A stretch of 64,000 nucleotides of DNA from Glutamicibacter mishrai (GCF_012221945.1 NZ_CP032549.1:3224001-3288000); one strand, 5' to 3'. Positions 46,387 to 55,953 are shown, counted from the stretch's first letter. Translations and numbers: made by a program. Notes: generated from the letters alone by a model not told the origin.

Positions 46387-47442
46387 ATGTCCTTCGAAGA
46401 GCAGCCAGCAAGGCAGCGTACAAAGAAGAAGCGCACTGGGCGCGTAGTACTCTTTAGTGTTCTATCCATAGTGGTAATTGCTGCGTTGGTTGCCGGGCTA
46501 TATGCCTGGAACTTGGCACGCACATTTGATGAAAATAGCAACAAGCTTGCTGACGCTTTTCCGGCCGAGGAAACTCGGCCGGAGGTCAAAGAAGAATCCA
46601 AGGACGCTATCAACGTCCTCTTGCTTGGATCCGATACTCGCGCAGAACGCTCCGATGATGAGCCGGGCGATGACTTCGCGACCCTACCTAGCGGCGGTCG
46701 TTCAGACACGATGATGCTGGTTCACATTCCGTCGGATCGCAAGAACGTGTTTGTCACCTCGATCATGCGTGATACGTGGCTTGACATTCCTGGCGTTGGG
46801 ACGGCAAAGATCAACCGTGCCTTCGCCAGTGGTGGCGTTCCAAAGGCAGTTGAGACTCTTGAAGGTCTTTTCGGCATCCGCATTAACCACGTTGCATCCA
46901 TCGACTTTGAAGGCTTCAAGGGACTGACCGATGCCGTAGGCGGGGTGACTGTCGATAACCCAATTGCTTTCACCCCGGTACATGCCAAGGGTTACTACTT
47001 CCCTAAGGGCGTGCAGAAGTTGGACGGCGAGAGCGCACTGACCTTCGTACGTGAGCGTAAGGCCTTCACCGGCGCCGGTGGTAGCGATTACCGCCGCGTG
47101 AAAAACCAGCAGCTCTTTGTTAAGGCATTGCTTGGCCAGATCCTGTCCAAGGAAACTTTGACAAGTCCCTCAAAGATTCAGAACGTTGTCAGCGAGATTG
47201 CTCCTTATGTTGCAGTAGACGACACCCTGGACTCGGCTAAGATTGCAGGTATTGCCTCGTCGATGCTGAATGTTCGCTCGGATGACATGACCTTCTTTAC
47301 CCTGCCAAACAATGGTCCAGGCCGTTCTGCTGATGGCCAGTCCATCGTGGTTCCAGATATGGAGACCATTAACAAGTTCGGCGAAGCACTGCAGAATGAC
47401 ACTGTTGACGAGTTCGTAGATTCAACAGACTTGTCTCAGTAA
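46387..47442 (+). CDS. LytR-CpsA-Psr (LCP) family wall-polymer transferase
   Basis: 351 aa. A short basic cytoplasmic tail (QRTKKKRTGR) is followed by one transmembrane helix (about 18-42) and an extracellular LCP domain: INVLLLGSDTRAE, GRSDTMMLVHIP, VFVTSIMRDTWLDIP, KINRAFASGGV and LDGESALTFVRERKAF with conserved Asp/Arg for pyrophosphate-Mg binding. The family attaches lipid-linked glycopolymers to peptidoglycan. GAAAGG lies 6 nt upstream. A paralogue lies at 57.2 kb; either could serve the two polymer loci. Confidence 0.93.
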   Translation: MSFEEQPARQRTKKKRTGRVVLFSVLSIVVIAALVAGLYAWNLARTFDENSNKLADAFPAEETRPEVKEESKDAINVLLLGSDTRAERSDDEPGDDFATLPSGGRSDTMMLVHIPSDRKNVFVTSIMRDTWLDIPGVGTAKINRAFASGGVPKAVETLEGLFGIRINHVASIDFEGFKGLTDAVGGVTVDNPIAFTPVHAKGYYFPKGVQKLDGESALTFVRERKAFTGAGGSDYRRVKNQQLFVKALLGQILSKETLTSPSKIQNVVSEIAPYVAVDDTLDSAKIAGIASSMLNVRSDDMTFFTLPNNGPGRSADGQSIVVPDMETINKFGEALQNDTVDEFVDSTDLSQ

Positions 47443-47465
47443 CACCAGCTAAGGAACAACTTTCC

Positions 47466-48434
47466 ATGACCCCCCAAAAACTCGATACTTCCGTGCGCGC
47501 CATCAAAGAATGGCTTGCGCGGAGTGTGAAGAGTCTCGGGAATCACTCTGACCGGCTTAATGCCATCAATGTTTTTCCGGTAGCCGACGGCGATACAGGG
47601 AGCAATCTCTATCTCACCGCGCGGGCGGGTCATGACGCGGTCAGCGAGTTGGAAAGCGACGATATTGGTGGCTTCCTTGAGATTGCCGCGCGTTCCTCCA
47701 TGGAGTCGGCGCGCGGCAACTCAGGCACCCTGTTCGCCGTCTTCCTCAGTGGTCTGAGCGAACCTTGGACCGGGCAAGAACGGCTGACAGCACCCTTGCT
47801 TGCCCAAGGACTGGAACGAGCTAAGGTCCGCTCTTGGTCCGCGTTGAGTGAACCGGTAGAAGGCACCATGCTGTCGGTCATCAACGCGATTGCCTTGGCC
47901 GCCAGTTCAACCCTGGCCCACATAAAAAACGACTACGAGAGCCGAGCAGCGCTCGATACCGTCCTGGTTCAAATGAAACAGGCAGCACAGCTGGCAGTCC
48001 AAGGTACAGAAACCGAACTGGCGCCACTGCTAGAAGCCGGCGTTGTCGATGCCGGTGCCGTGGGCATGCTGATCATCATTGATGAACTCTGTGCCGCCAT
48101 CAGGAATGACGAAACCGACTTTGACTCCTATGAGTCATTCCACGGCTACAAGATCCAAGACCCCCATGTACATCTCAACCGCGAGGCAGAGTCCGGCGTT
48201 GAAGTGATGTGCACCGTTTCCCTCGATGCCCTGGGAGCTGCAACCCTAAGGGGACAGCTAGATTCCATGGGCAATTCGGTGATCATGTCTCCGGTGAATC
48301 AGCTGGAGGAAGACACCTATCGCTGGCGAGTACATGTCCACGTGGACGAAGCGCAACCAGCCCTGGATCTGATTGGCAAATATGGCGATCCGGTGAACGT
48401 CAGCGTAACCGACCTTTGCACCCACGATGACTGA
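47466..48434 (+). CDS. DAK2-domain (DhaL/FakA-like) protein
   Basis: 322 aa. The DAK2 ATP-binding module (about residues 8-205) has NVFPVADGDTGSNLYLTARAG with Mg-binding Asp residues, SSMESARGNSGTLFAVFLSGL and VEGTMLSVINAIALA. The remaining about 115 residues are a small C-terminal domain, shorter than that of FakA fatty-acid kinases (about 550 aa). FakA-type proteins phosphorylate acyl groups bound by a DegV-type partner; no such partner is in view, so the substrate is uncertain. It overlaps recG by 8 bp, a neighbourhood also common in Firmicutes. Confidence 0.87.
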   Translation: MTPQKLDTSVRAIKEWLARSVKSLGNHSDRLNAINVFPVADGDTGSNLYLTARAGHDAVSELESDDIGGFLEIAARSSMESARGNSGTLFAVFLSGLSEPWTGQERLTAPLLAQGLERAKVRSWSALSEPVEGTMLSVINAIALAASSTLAHIKNDYESRAALDTVLVQMKQAAQLAVQGTETELAPLLEAGVVDAGAVGMLIIIDELCAAIRNDETDFDSYESFHGYKIQDPHVHLNREAESGVEVMCTVSLDALGAATLRGQLDSMGNSVIMSPVNQLEEDTYRWRVHVHVDEAQPALDLIGKYGDPVNVSVTDLCTHDD

Positions 48435-50613
48435 TCCAAGCCCCGTTTTGTTTGAAGAATCCGAGCTGGCCATGTACTTGGGCAACAAGAACGCCCAAGC
48501 TCTTGAGAAAGCCTTTGGATACAAAACCGTTGGGGACTTTCTCTGGCATTTTCCTCGTCGATACGTTGAAGTCGGCGAGCTCACGCCCATTGCCGAACTT
48601 CCCTTTGATGAACACGTCACGGTTGTCGCACAGGTAGTCAACGTCAGTCAGCGGCAAATGCACTCACGTCGTGGATTCATTTTCGAAGTCACCGTCAGCG
48701 ATGAGTTGAGTTCCGGCGGTCAAGAATTGAAAATGACGTTCTTCAACGGATATCAAGCTCGCACAGACTTGACCGTTGGAACAATTGCCATGTTCAGCGG
48801 AAAAGTCGGGTGGTATCAGGACCACCTGCAACTGAGCCAGCCTGATTACGCGGTCCTTGACGAAGCCTCGCAAGCTGATCCTCGGCCTATTCCGATCTAT
48901 CCTGCGTCGGCGAAGATGCCGAACAAGCGAATCCGGGACTTGATGGGACTTCTCATCCCGCACTTGTCAGAAGACAATCTGCCGGAGTTCCTTCCTGAAG
49001 AGATCCTTCGTTCGCATCGCTATCCAGAACGCCACAGAGCATTTCTTGAACGACACGTACCCCGCGAAATCAAGAAAGCCTATATCGCAAGACAGCGTTT
49101 TGCCTTTGAAGAAGCCTTCATTCTCCAGCTATCGCTTGCTGAAAGAAGCCGCCAACTGGGCACACAGCAGGCCATCGCCCGTCCGCGCATCGCGGGTCGG
49201 TTGGCTGAAAAATTCGATAATCAATTGCCGTTTGAGCTGACCGAAGATCAGCTGCAAGTAGGGGAGCAGATTTCCTCTGACTTGGCGCAGGCCCACCCGA
49301 TGCATCGCTTGCTGCAGGGCGAGGTCGGTTCGGGCAAGACGATCGTCGCCCTGCGCGCCATCCTGCAGGTAATCGACGCGGGGGGACAAGCCGCGCTCTT
49401 GGCGCCAACCGAAGTGCTCGCGGCCCAGCATTTCAGTTCTATCAAGAAAATGCTCGGAAAGTTGGGGGAGCCCGGACTATTCGGTGAGGGCGAAGGCACC
49501 GGCATCGCGTTGCTGACCGGTTCGGCAAAAACCGCTCAACGTCGCGAAGCGCTGCTGGGAATCGCCAGCGGTGAAACCGGTCTGATAATCGGCACGCATG
49601 CGCTGTTGAGCGATCAAGTTCAATTTGCCGAGCTTGGCCTGGTCGTCGTTGATGAGCAGCACCGATTCGGCGTGGAACAACGTGATGCCCTCCGCGCAAA
49701 ATCGGGTGCAGCCCTTCCGCACACGTTGGTGATGACCGCGACCCCGATTCCCAGGACGGTCGCGATGACCGTCTTCGGTGACCTGGATACTTCGACTATC
49801 AAGCGCCTGCCGGCCGGCCGAGCGCCAATTCAAACCCACATCGTTCCCATGCAGCTGGCCGGATATCGTGACCGCCTGTTTTCGCGGATCACCGAAGAGG
49901 TCTCCAAAGGGCATCAGGTTTATGTTGTTTGCCCGCGAATTACGGATACAGCGGCTGAACAAGGCGTGCTTCTCTCGACTTATGAGGAGCCTTCCGGCCA
50001 AACGATGAGCGTTGAGGCAATGACGGAACTGCTCGCGGGCATGCCCGAATTCGCTTCGATCCATACCGAGGCTTTGCACTCGCAGCTTGATTCGGCGCAG
50101 AAGCAAGATGTCATGGATTCATTTGCCCGCGGCGAAATTGATGTACTTGTCTCCACAACGGTTATCGAGGTTGGTGTTGACGTGCACAACGCAACTCTGA
50201 TGGTCATCATGGACGCTGAGAGATTCGGGATATCCCAGTTGCACCAGTTGCGCGGCCGTGTGGGGCGTGGTGGATTGCCTGGCACCTGTCTGATGACGAC
50301 CTGGCTTGATGCCGACCATCCTTCGGTAACGCGGCTCAAGACCATCGAGTCGACGATGGACGGATTTGAACTGGCGGAAGCGGACTTGGCGGAGCGGCGA
50401 GAAGGAAACATCTTGGGTGTCCAGCAGTCCGGTAGCCAGTCATCGCTCAAAGAGCTGAGTATTATCAAGGACCGCTCACTTATTGAGCAATCCCGGAGCA
50501 ATGTTGATGTCCTCATGAAAGTGCCGCACTGGCACGAGAAATATCCGCGTCTCGTTCAGATCGCCGGAGCATGGGCCGATGAATCAACTAAAGAATTTTT
50601 GAACAAGAACTAG
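48427..50613 (+). CDS. recG: ATP-dependent DNA helicase RecG
   Basis: 728 aa. It remodels stalled forks and Holliday-junction-like structures. The N-terminal wedge/OB domain (about 60-165, TVVAQVVNVSQRQM) is followed by superfamily 2 motor motifs: Walker A GEVGSGKTIVALRAI (about 297-311), LLAPTEVLAAQHF, DEQHRFGVEQRDAL, VMTATPIPRT, STTVIEVGVDVHNA and QLRGRVGRGGLPG. It is slightly longer than E. coli RecG (693). It overlaps the DAK2 gene, and rsmD follows 14 bp later. Confidence 0.97.
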   Translation: MTDPSPVLFEESELAMYLGNKNAQALEKAFGYKTVGDFLWHFPRRYVEVGELTPIAELPFDEHVTVVAQVVNVSQRQMHSRRGFIFEVTVSDELSSGGQELKMTFFNGYQARTDLTVGTIAMFSGKVGWYQDHLQLSQPDYAVLDEASQADPRPIPIYPASAKMPNKRIRDLMGLLIPHLSEDNLPEFLPEEILRSHRYPERHRAFLERHVPREIKKAYIARQRFAFEEAFILQLSLAERSRQLGTQQAIARPRIAGRLAEKFDNQLPFELTEDQLQVGEQISSDLAQAHPMHRLLQGEVGSGKTIVALRAILQVIDAGGQAALLAPTEVLAAQHFSSIKKMLGKLGEPGLFGEGEGTGIALLTGSAKTAQRREALLGIASGETGLIIGTHALLSDQVQFAELGLVVVDEQHRFGVEQRDALRAKSGAALPHTLVMTATPIPRTVAMTVFGDLDTSTIKRLPAGRAPIQTHIVPMQLAGYRDRLFSRITEEVSKGHQVYVVCPRITDTAAEQGVLLSTYEEPSGQTMSVEAMTELLAGMPEFASIHTEALHSQLDSAQKQDVMDSFARGEIDVLVSTTVIEVGVDVHNATLMVIMDAERFGISQLHQLRGRVGRGGLPGTCLMTTWLDADHPSVTRLKTIESTMDGFELAEADLAERREGNILGVQQSGSQSSLKELSIIKDRSLIEQSRSNVDVLMKVPHWHEKYPRLVQIAGAWADESTKEFLNKN

Positions 50614-50627
50614 CAGGAAAGGCTGAA

Positions 50628-51218
50628 ATGAGCCGAATTATTGCCGGCGCCGCTGGCGGCCAGCCACTGAAATCAGTTCCCGGGGATGCGACTCGACCAA
50701 CCACAGATCGTGTGAAAGAAGCACTTTTTTCGCGACTTGAGAGCTGGGACCTTCTCGCCGGCGCCCGTGTTTTGGACCTCTTTGCCGGTTCAGGAGCACT
50801 GGGCATTGAATCCGCGAGTCGGGGAGCCCGTCAAGTCGTCCTCGTTGAAAAAGCCCCCAAAGCCGCAAGCGTTTGCCAGCAGAATGCGGCCCTGGTCAAC
50901 AAGGTTTTGAAAACTTCAACGGTATCGGTGCAGCGTGGTTCGGTGGACTCAGTCCTGGATAGCTACGTGAACGCTGCTACCGGACTGCCAAACCGCACCT
51001 TCGACCTGGTTCTACTGGATCCGCCATATCCGCTGACCGAAGATGAGCTCGCGACAACCTTGCAGAAAATCTCAAAAGTCCTGGCCGAGGACGCGACGGT
51101 AATGGTCGAGCGTTCCAGCCGCTCTCCGGAACCTTCGTGGCCCAATGAGTTGGTGAATTTCTCCGACAAGAAGTACGGAGAAACCCACTTATGGTTTGCT
51201 GAACCTGTCGAGGTCTAA
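50628..51218 (+). CDS. rsmD: 16S rRNA (guanine(966)-N(2))-methyltransferase
   Basis: 196 aa SAM-dependent methyltransferase acting on small-subunit rRNA. GRR-type start MSRIIAGAAGGQPLKSVPG, RPTTDRVKEALFSRLE, the SAM-binding VLDLFAGSGALGIESASRGA and the catalytic LVLLDPPYPL (DPPY) are all in place. AGGAAAGG precedes the ATG. Its last 30 bases overlap the 3' end of the convergent spermidine-synthase-like gene. Confidence 0.95.
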   Translation: MSRIIAGAAGGQPLKSVPGDATRPTTDRVKEALFSRLESWDLLAGARVLDLFAGSGALGIESASRGARQVVLVEKAPKAASVCQQNAALVNKVLKTSTVSVQRGSVDSVLDSYVNAATGLPNRTFDLVLLDPPYPLTEDELATTLQKISKVLAEDATVMVERSSRSPEPSWPNELVNFSDKKYGETHLWFAEPVEV

Positions 51219-51971
51219 GCCAGAACGGACTTCCGCGGGATAAGGCCCAGCCGCTTGGCAACGGTCAACCAGTTCCTCGGGGACCTGCTTCTTCGAAGCA
51301 GTGAGGATGAGGTTGCCTGGGTACCGGGCTGTAAACATCTCTGGTGTTGAACTGAGCATCACGAAATCGAAAGCCGAACGTGCAGCGGCGACTTGTGACT
51401 TGGTGAAGCGCAGCGGGGGATCGTCGCCAATGTTGACGAACAGCAGCCCATCCTCCGTCAGCGACTCCCTGAGCTCGGTGTAATACTCCGGCGTAGTGAG
51501 GTGTTCTGGCGCTTCAGGCCCGGAGAAGATGTCGAGTACGATTGCATCGAATTTTTCTCCGGCCAGTTCTTCAGCCAAGACTGATCGTGCATCAGCTACG
51601 ACTGGAGTGAGATTGCAGCCTGAAGGCAGCGGCAGCTGGGTCAATACAAAGTCAAGAAGTTCTCGTTCAATGTCAACGGCAACATGCTTGCTGCCTGGAT
51701 AGACAACGCTAGCCCAACGGGCCAACGTCAATGCGCCGGCTCCCAGATGAAGCATCTTGAGCGGTTTTTCAGGAGTGCGCAACACCTGCAGATGATTCGC
51801 AATGCGGGCAAGGTACTCGTAGAAGACTTCTTCCGGATGGGCCAGATTCACATGCGACTGAGGGGCGTCGCCAATGGCAAGAATTTTTGAGCCCGGAATC
51901 AAGTCATCATCGTAGATGGAGGCGTGCGCCTGGACGAATCCCAACCATCGCTTCGCTGGTTTTCCGTTCAT
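51189..51971 (-). CDS. Spermidine synthase-like methyltransferase-fold protein
   Basis: 260 aa. The core is a Rossmann fold seen in polyamine synthases: KMLHLGAGALTLARWAS (SAM/dcSAM loop), HVAVDIERELLDF, VVADARSVLAEEL and FDAIVLDIFSGPEAPEHL. An N-terminal strand segment includes SHVNLAHPEEVFYEYLARI. The usual catalytic D-x-G-D of spermidine synthase is not obvious, so many such actinobacterial homologues may have another role. It overlaps the next (upstream) aminotransferase gene by 4 bp and the rsmD tail by 30 bp. Confidence 0.8.
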   Translation of the reverse strand: MNGKPAKRWLGFVQAHASIYDDDLIPGSKILAIGDAPQSHVNLAHPEEVFYEYLARIANHLQVLRTPEKPLKMLHLGAGALTLARWASVVYPGSKHVAVDIERELLDFVLTQLPLPSGCNLTPVVADARSVLAEELAGEKFDAIVLDIFSGPEAPEHLTTPEYYTELRESLTEDGLLFVNIGDDPPLRFTKSQVAAARSAFDFVMLSSTPEMFTARYPGNLILTASKKQVPEELVDRCQAAGPYPAEVRSGLDLDRFSKP

Positions 51972-53179
51972 CGATTCAAGACCTCCGGGAGCTGTTGCAG
52001 TTTTCCAACCGCATCTCTCAGGACTTCGGGCTTCTTGCAGAAAGCGAAGCGCAGCAACCCCTGGTAGCTGGAAGCATTCTGTGGATGCACAAAGACTGAC
52101 ATCGGGATGGCTGCCACTCCAACCTCCTGTGGCATCATGCGCGCGACCTCGATAGCGTCGTTGTGCTTGAAACCGTTAATGTCGGCAACCAGGAAATACG
52201 TTCCTTTGGGGCGTATGACTGGAATGCCAGCATTTTCGAGTCCGTCAGCGAGAATATTTGCTCCCTGCACCAAAGATGATGCGAAGCCTGTGAAGAATGA
52301 CTCTGGCAGGTTTAGTGCCTTGGCCACTGCTGGCTGGAAAGCCGGTCCTGAAGAGTAGGTCAAGAACTGCTTCACCGTGCGAATCGCGGTGATCAAGTTC
52401 TGCGGACCTGTAGCCCAACCTACTTTCCAACCGGTAAATGAAAACGACTTTCCTGCGGACGAGATGGTGATCGTTCGTTCAAATCCGCCAGGCATACTAG
52501 CAATAGGCACATGTTTCGTTCCGAATGTCAGATGTTCATAAACTTCGTCCGCAACGATAATGCAGTCATGCTGATGGGCCAGGGCAATGACTTCATTGAG
52601 AATAGAAGTCGAGAACACCGTTCCCGTAGGGTTGTGGGGATTATTGATCAGGATGACGCGCGTATTGTGCGTGATTGCCTGTCGCAATTCATTGACACTC
52701 GGCTCGAAGTTCGGAGCCTTGAGCTGAACGACTTTATGTTGCGCATTAGTCAACCCGATCATCGCCGCGTATGAATCATAGAAGGGCTCAAAGGTGACTA
52801 CTTCATCGCCCGGTTCAAGGAAGGCTAGTAGCGCTGATGCGATGGCTTCTGTCGCGCCGGTTGAGACCACTACTTCGTTGTTGGGGTCAATGTCTAGAGA
52901 ATAGAAGCGCTTCTGATGATCTGAGATCGCTTGACGCAATTCCAAGATTCCTGAACCCGGAGCGTATTGATTTGCCCCTGACAAAATTGCGTCAACAGCG
53001 ATTTGGCGTATTTCGGCAGGTCCCTCTGTGTCCGGAAAACCCTGGCCCAAGTTGATGGCTTCATGCTTGTTGGCAAGGGCGGTAATCTCTTCAAAGATGG
53101 TCACCCCAGGCTGGCCAGAAGCGTCCAACAAATTTGCGCCGTGGGCAGTTCTCTGCCAAGGAGTCATGGAGTTGCTCAT
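51968..53179 (-). CDS. PLP-dependent aminotransferase, class I/II (DapC/kynurenine aminotransferase type)
   Basis: 403 aa fold-type I aminotransferase. Landmarks: EAINLGQGFPDTEGP, ANQYAPGSGILELR, VVSTGATEAIASALLAFL, LINNPHNPTGTVFS, DEVYEHLTF, the PLP lysine in TISSAGKSFSFTGWKVGW (about residue 245) and a C-terminal LRFAFCKK with the carboxylate-binding Arg. Close relatives include N-succinyldiaminopimelate aminotransferase of mycobacteria and bacterial kynurenine/methionine aminotransferases; substrate specificity cannot be told apart here. It is translated first in a two-gene leftward operon, divergent from coaD. Confidence 0.9.
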   Translation of the reverse strand: MSNSMTPWQRTAHGANLLDASGQPGVTIFEEITALANKHEAINLGQGFPDTEGPAEIRQIAVDAILSGANQYAPGSGILELRQAISDHQKRFYSLDIDPNNEVVVSTGATEAIASALLAFLEPGDEVVTFEPFYDSYAAMIGLTNAQHKVVQLKAPNFEPSVNELRQAITHNTRVILINNPHNPTGTVFSTSILNEVIALAHQHDCIIVADEVYEHLTFGTKHVPIASMPGGFERTITISSAGKSFSFTGWKVGWATGPQNLITAIRTVKQFLTYSSGPAFQPAVAKALNLPESFFTGFASSLVQGANILADGLENAGIPVIRPKGTYFLVADINGFKHNDAIEVARMMPQEVGVAAIPMSVFVHPQNASSYQGLLRFAFCKKPEVLRDAVGKLQQLPEVLNR

Positions 53180-53291
53180 AAGTTCATTATGGACGTGCGC
53201 TCATAAAATGTTGTCCGTTGAGTCGAGGAATCGTTACGGGACATTCACCGAAGTTCCAACAATTGACGCGAGTTCTTGATAGATTCGGTTC

Positions 53292-53759
53292 ATGCGAAGA
53301 GCAGTATGCCCCGGTTCCTTTGACCCGATTCACAACGGTCACGTTGAAATTATCGCGCGTGCAGCCAGCCTTTTTGACGAGGTGATCGTTGCCGTATCCA
53401 CGAACTACTCGAAGAAGTATCGCTTTAGCGAAGACGAGCGAGTAGCGATGGTGGAAGAAACCGTGGGCGGATTGCGAGGAGTCACTGCAATTCCAATGGG
53501 TCAAGGATTGCTGGCGGATTTCTGCAAGGAACACGGCGCTGAAGCGATCGTCAAGGGGCTTCGAAGCACCGTTGACTATGCCTACGAAATCCCGATGGCC
53601 ACAATGAACCGTCACCTGACGGGTGTCGAGACAGTCTTCCTGCAAGCGGATACCCGTTTTACCCATCTGTCATCTTCACTTCTGAAGGAAGTGCAGTCAT
53701 TGGGAGGCGACGTGGCGGAATACTTCCCGCGGGCTGTCATGAAGAGGCTGCTTCGCTAA
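53292..53759 (+). CDS. coaD: Phosphopantetheine adenylyltransferase
   Basis: 155 aa, usual length. It transfers AMP from ATP to 4'-phosphopantetheine in coenzyme A synthesis. The nucleotidyltransferase motif is GSFDPIHNGHVEIIARA (H-x-G-H near residue 17). YSKKYRFSEDERVAMVEE, VKGLRSTVDYAYEIPMATMN and the C-terminal ISSSLLKEV-like SSSLLKEVQSLGGDV are characteristic. It is read divergently from the aminotransferase operon. Confidence 0.97.
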   Translation: MRRAVCPGSFDPIHNGHVEIIARAASLFDEVIVAVSTNYSKKYRFSEDERVAMVEETVGGLRGVTAIPMGQGLLADFCKEHGAEAIVKGLRSTVDYAYEIPMATMNRHLTGVETVFLQADTRFTHLSSSLLKEVQSLGGDVAEYFPRAVMKRLLR

Positions 53760-53777
53760 TCGCAATTTTCATGAAGT

Positions 53778-53805
53778 TTGTAATTACACAGGGTAGATAT
53801 AAGAT
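53778..53805 (+). promoter_or_regulatory. Candidate sigma-A-type promoter of galU
   Basis: TTGTAA (53778-53783) and TAAGAT (53800-53805) are separated by 16 bp, placing a start site about 40 bp upstream of galU. It is supported only by box similarity. Confidence 0.4.
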
Positions 53806-53852
53806 TAGACCCTTGAAAGATCACTCTCACTTACTTGGACGGTTTTCCTAAA

Positions 53853-54752
53853 ATGAATCAACGTGCCATCACCAAGGCAGTCATTCCTGCAGCAGGACTC
53901 GGAACCCGATTCTTGCCAGCGACCAAGGCCATGCCGAAAGAGATGCTGCCGGTTGTCGATAAGCCGGCAATCCAGTACGTCGTCTCCGAAGCCGTCAAGG
54001 CTGGCTTCACTGACTTGCTCATGGTTACCGGCCGCAGCAAGCGGGCCCTCGAAGATCACTTCGACCGTGTTCCTTCGCTGGAGTACTCGCTTGAGGCCAA
54101 GGGTGATAAGAAGAAGCTGGACGCAATTCACGAGGCCACTCACCTCGGCGACATCCACTACGTCCGCCAGGGCGATCCAAAGGGCTTGGGCCACGCAGTT
54201 CTATGCGCAAAGCAGCACGTGGGCGACGAGCCGTTTGCCGTATTGCTTGGTGATGACCTCATCGATGAGCGCGACGAACTGCTGTCCGTGATGGCAGAAG
54301 TACAGCAGAAAACCGGTGGCTCGGTGATCGCGTTGATGGAAGTAGAGCCAGAGCAGATCAGTGCCTATGGTTGCGCAGACGTTTCGGCAGTCGAAGGCGA
54401 AGAATACGTCAAGGTTAATGGCTTGGTTGAAAAGCCAGCAGTCGATGAAGCACCAAGCAACTTGGCTGTCATCGGCCGCTACTTGCTTCACCCGCGAGTT
54501 TTCGAAGTCCTGGAGCACACCGCGCCGGGCCGCGGCAACGAAATCCAGTTGACCGATGCCTTGCAGGTGCTGGCAGCCGCTGAGGGCGAAGGATCGGGTG
54601 TGCACGCAGTTGTGTTCCGTGGCCGCCGCTACGACACCGGTGACAAGCTGAGCTACCTGCAGGCCAACATCACCTTGGCGGTTGACCATGAAGACCTCGG
54701 TGTCGGTTTGAAGACCTGGCTCAAGGAGTTCGTCGCAGGGTTGGACGACTAA
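53853..54752 (+). CDS. galU: UTP--glucose-1-phosphate uridylyltransferase
   Basis: About 299 aa from ATG 53853; a TTG 18 nt upstream would add six residues. It makes UDP-glucose, the precursor (through GalE) of UDP-Gal and Galf. The nucleotidyltransferase signature is AVIPAAGLGTRFLPATKAMPKEMLPVVDKP at residues 9-38. LGDDLIDERDELL supplies the metal Asp, and VEKPAVDEAPSNLAVIGRYLL and GRGNEIQLTDAL complete the family pattern. A strong terminator follows, so it is probably monocistronic. Confidence 0.96.
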   Translation: MNQRAITKAVIPAAGLGTRFLPATKAMPKEMLPVVDKPAIQYVVSEAVKAGFTDLLMVTGRSKRALEDHFDRVPSLEYSLEAKGDKKKLDAIHEATHLGDIHYVRQGDPKGLGHAVLCAKQHVGDEPFAVLLGDDLIDERDELLSVMAEVQQKTGGSVIALMEVEPEQISAYGCADVSAVEGEEYVKVNGLVEKPAVDEAPSNLAVIGRYLLHPRVFEVLEHTAPGRGNEIQLTDALQVLAAAEGEGSGVHAVVFRGRRYDTGDKLSYLQANITLAVDHEDLGVGLKTWLKEFVAGLDD

Positions 54753-54816
54753 TCACTTCTTGCCAGCTTTGACAGCCCATCCAACGGCCGTCGTTTGCTA
54801 GCTGAAGCTTGAGATA

Positions 54817-54868
54817 ACTAGGGCCTCGGTGCCCCCGCTATGCGGGGACACCGAGGCCCTAGTCTGTA
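54817..54868. terminator. Long terminator between galU and the SGNH gene
   Basis: A 15-bp outer stem plus 6-bp inner stem are separated by one C-A mismatch (54817-54838 with 54842-54863), with a TAT loop. It lies between converging genes. Confidence 0.82.
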
Positions 54869-54944
54869 TTCGCCATAATTTAGTGCGAACGGGTGTATTC
54901 GAATTTTGCGTTCGACTCCGTGAGGCACCGGACGCTGAACTTTT

Positions 54945-55736
54945 TTAGCTGGTTGCAGGCAATGACAACTCTTGGAGCAAGCGCTTGGCTATCGCCAGGT
55001 GCCCAGCTGTATTCGGGTGGAACAAATCAGATTTACCTTTCCACGTTTGCATCCCGCGGGGGCCGCGGTTCTTTGCATTCGAATAAAGATCTGACAGTGA
55101 CACGAAGGTACCGCTATTTGCTTCGCACGTTTGTTGGATAACTGTGTCTAGATCTTGTGCGATTTGAGTTTCCGGCCGGTACCAGACACCTAAGCAGACG
55201 AAATGTACGGATGGCGAAACGGAGCGGATTCGTTTGAGGTAGTTCTGGTATTCCTTGCGGAAGGTATCAGTGGGAGTGTTGCCGCCAGCATCGTTTGTCC
55301 CCAGCTCGATGATGGCCAAATCCAAATCCTTGGGCAGGCTCTTTCTGTGGGCGATGTAATTCAACTTCGCGCCCGATTTGGCGATAGTTGTGATCGATTC
55401 AGTCCCGGCGGCTTTGAGATGTCGTGAGGTAATCGCCCGGAAGCTCTCTGGGAGCAGGTGAGCGTCCCGACCGACACTGATCGAATCGCCTGCGAACAAC
55501 ACCCGGTCGAAATTGTTTCCTGTCGCGGGTTCTTCAGGAGCCGCGCTCGGGGGAGTTTCTGCAGCCTGGCTGTTCGATGAGATGATGCCCTGGATTGCAG
55601 GAACCAAGGCCACGGCGACCACGACGATCAGTACGAGTGTGATTGTGATCTTTTGTCGCAATGACATTCTGTTGTCCCCATATGCGTTACGCACGTTCTG
55701 GCTCTGCAGTAACGTGTCACGGTGTTTATCGATCAT
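54945..55736 (-). CDS. Membrane-anchored SGNH/GDSL hydrolase
   Basis: 263 aa, or about 240 aa if translation starts at the Met of MSLRQKITITL (base 55667). An N-terminal transmembrane/signal-anchor helix (ITLVLIVVVAVALVPAI) and a Pro/Ala/Glu-rich linker (AAETPPSAAPEEPATG) precede an extracellular SGNH domain: block I FAGDSISVG with the Ser nucleophile, the block III GTNDAGG, and block V DLFHPNTAGH with the Asp-His pair. Likely an esterase or deacetylase acting on wall or surface polymer; the substrate is unknown. It lies between galU and the decayed lipoprotein gene. Confidence 0.88.
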   Translation of the reverse strand: MIDKHRDTLLQSQNVRNAYGDNRMSLRQKITITLVLIVVVAVALVPAIQGIISSNSQAAETPPSAAPEEPATGNNFDRVLFAGDSISVGRDAHLLPESFRAITSRHLKAAGTESITTIAKSGAKLNYIAHRKSLPKDLDLAIIELGTNDAGGNTPTDTFRKEYQNYLKRIRSVSPSVHFVCLGVWYRPETQIAQDLDTVIQQTCEANSGTFVSLSDLYSNAKNRGPRGMQTWKGKSDLFHPNTAGHLAIAKRLLQELSLPATS

Positions 55737-55953
55737 TCAAAGTTTATCGGGACAGACTGCTAACTTCGTGGCTGACTGCTTAAGGTTAGACGTGAATCTC
55801 ATCGCTATTGAATGCAAAATTCAATTCTGGAAAGCGTGTGCGTGCCTGAACATGACAAGTCGCTTCCGCCGCGGAGCGAATCAATAAGCGGGCAGAGGTT
55901 GGAATCCGGTACTCTCGCGGTTCAGAACTAGATGTGAATCATGAACGTAGCTT

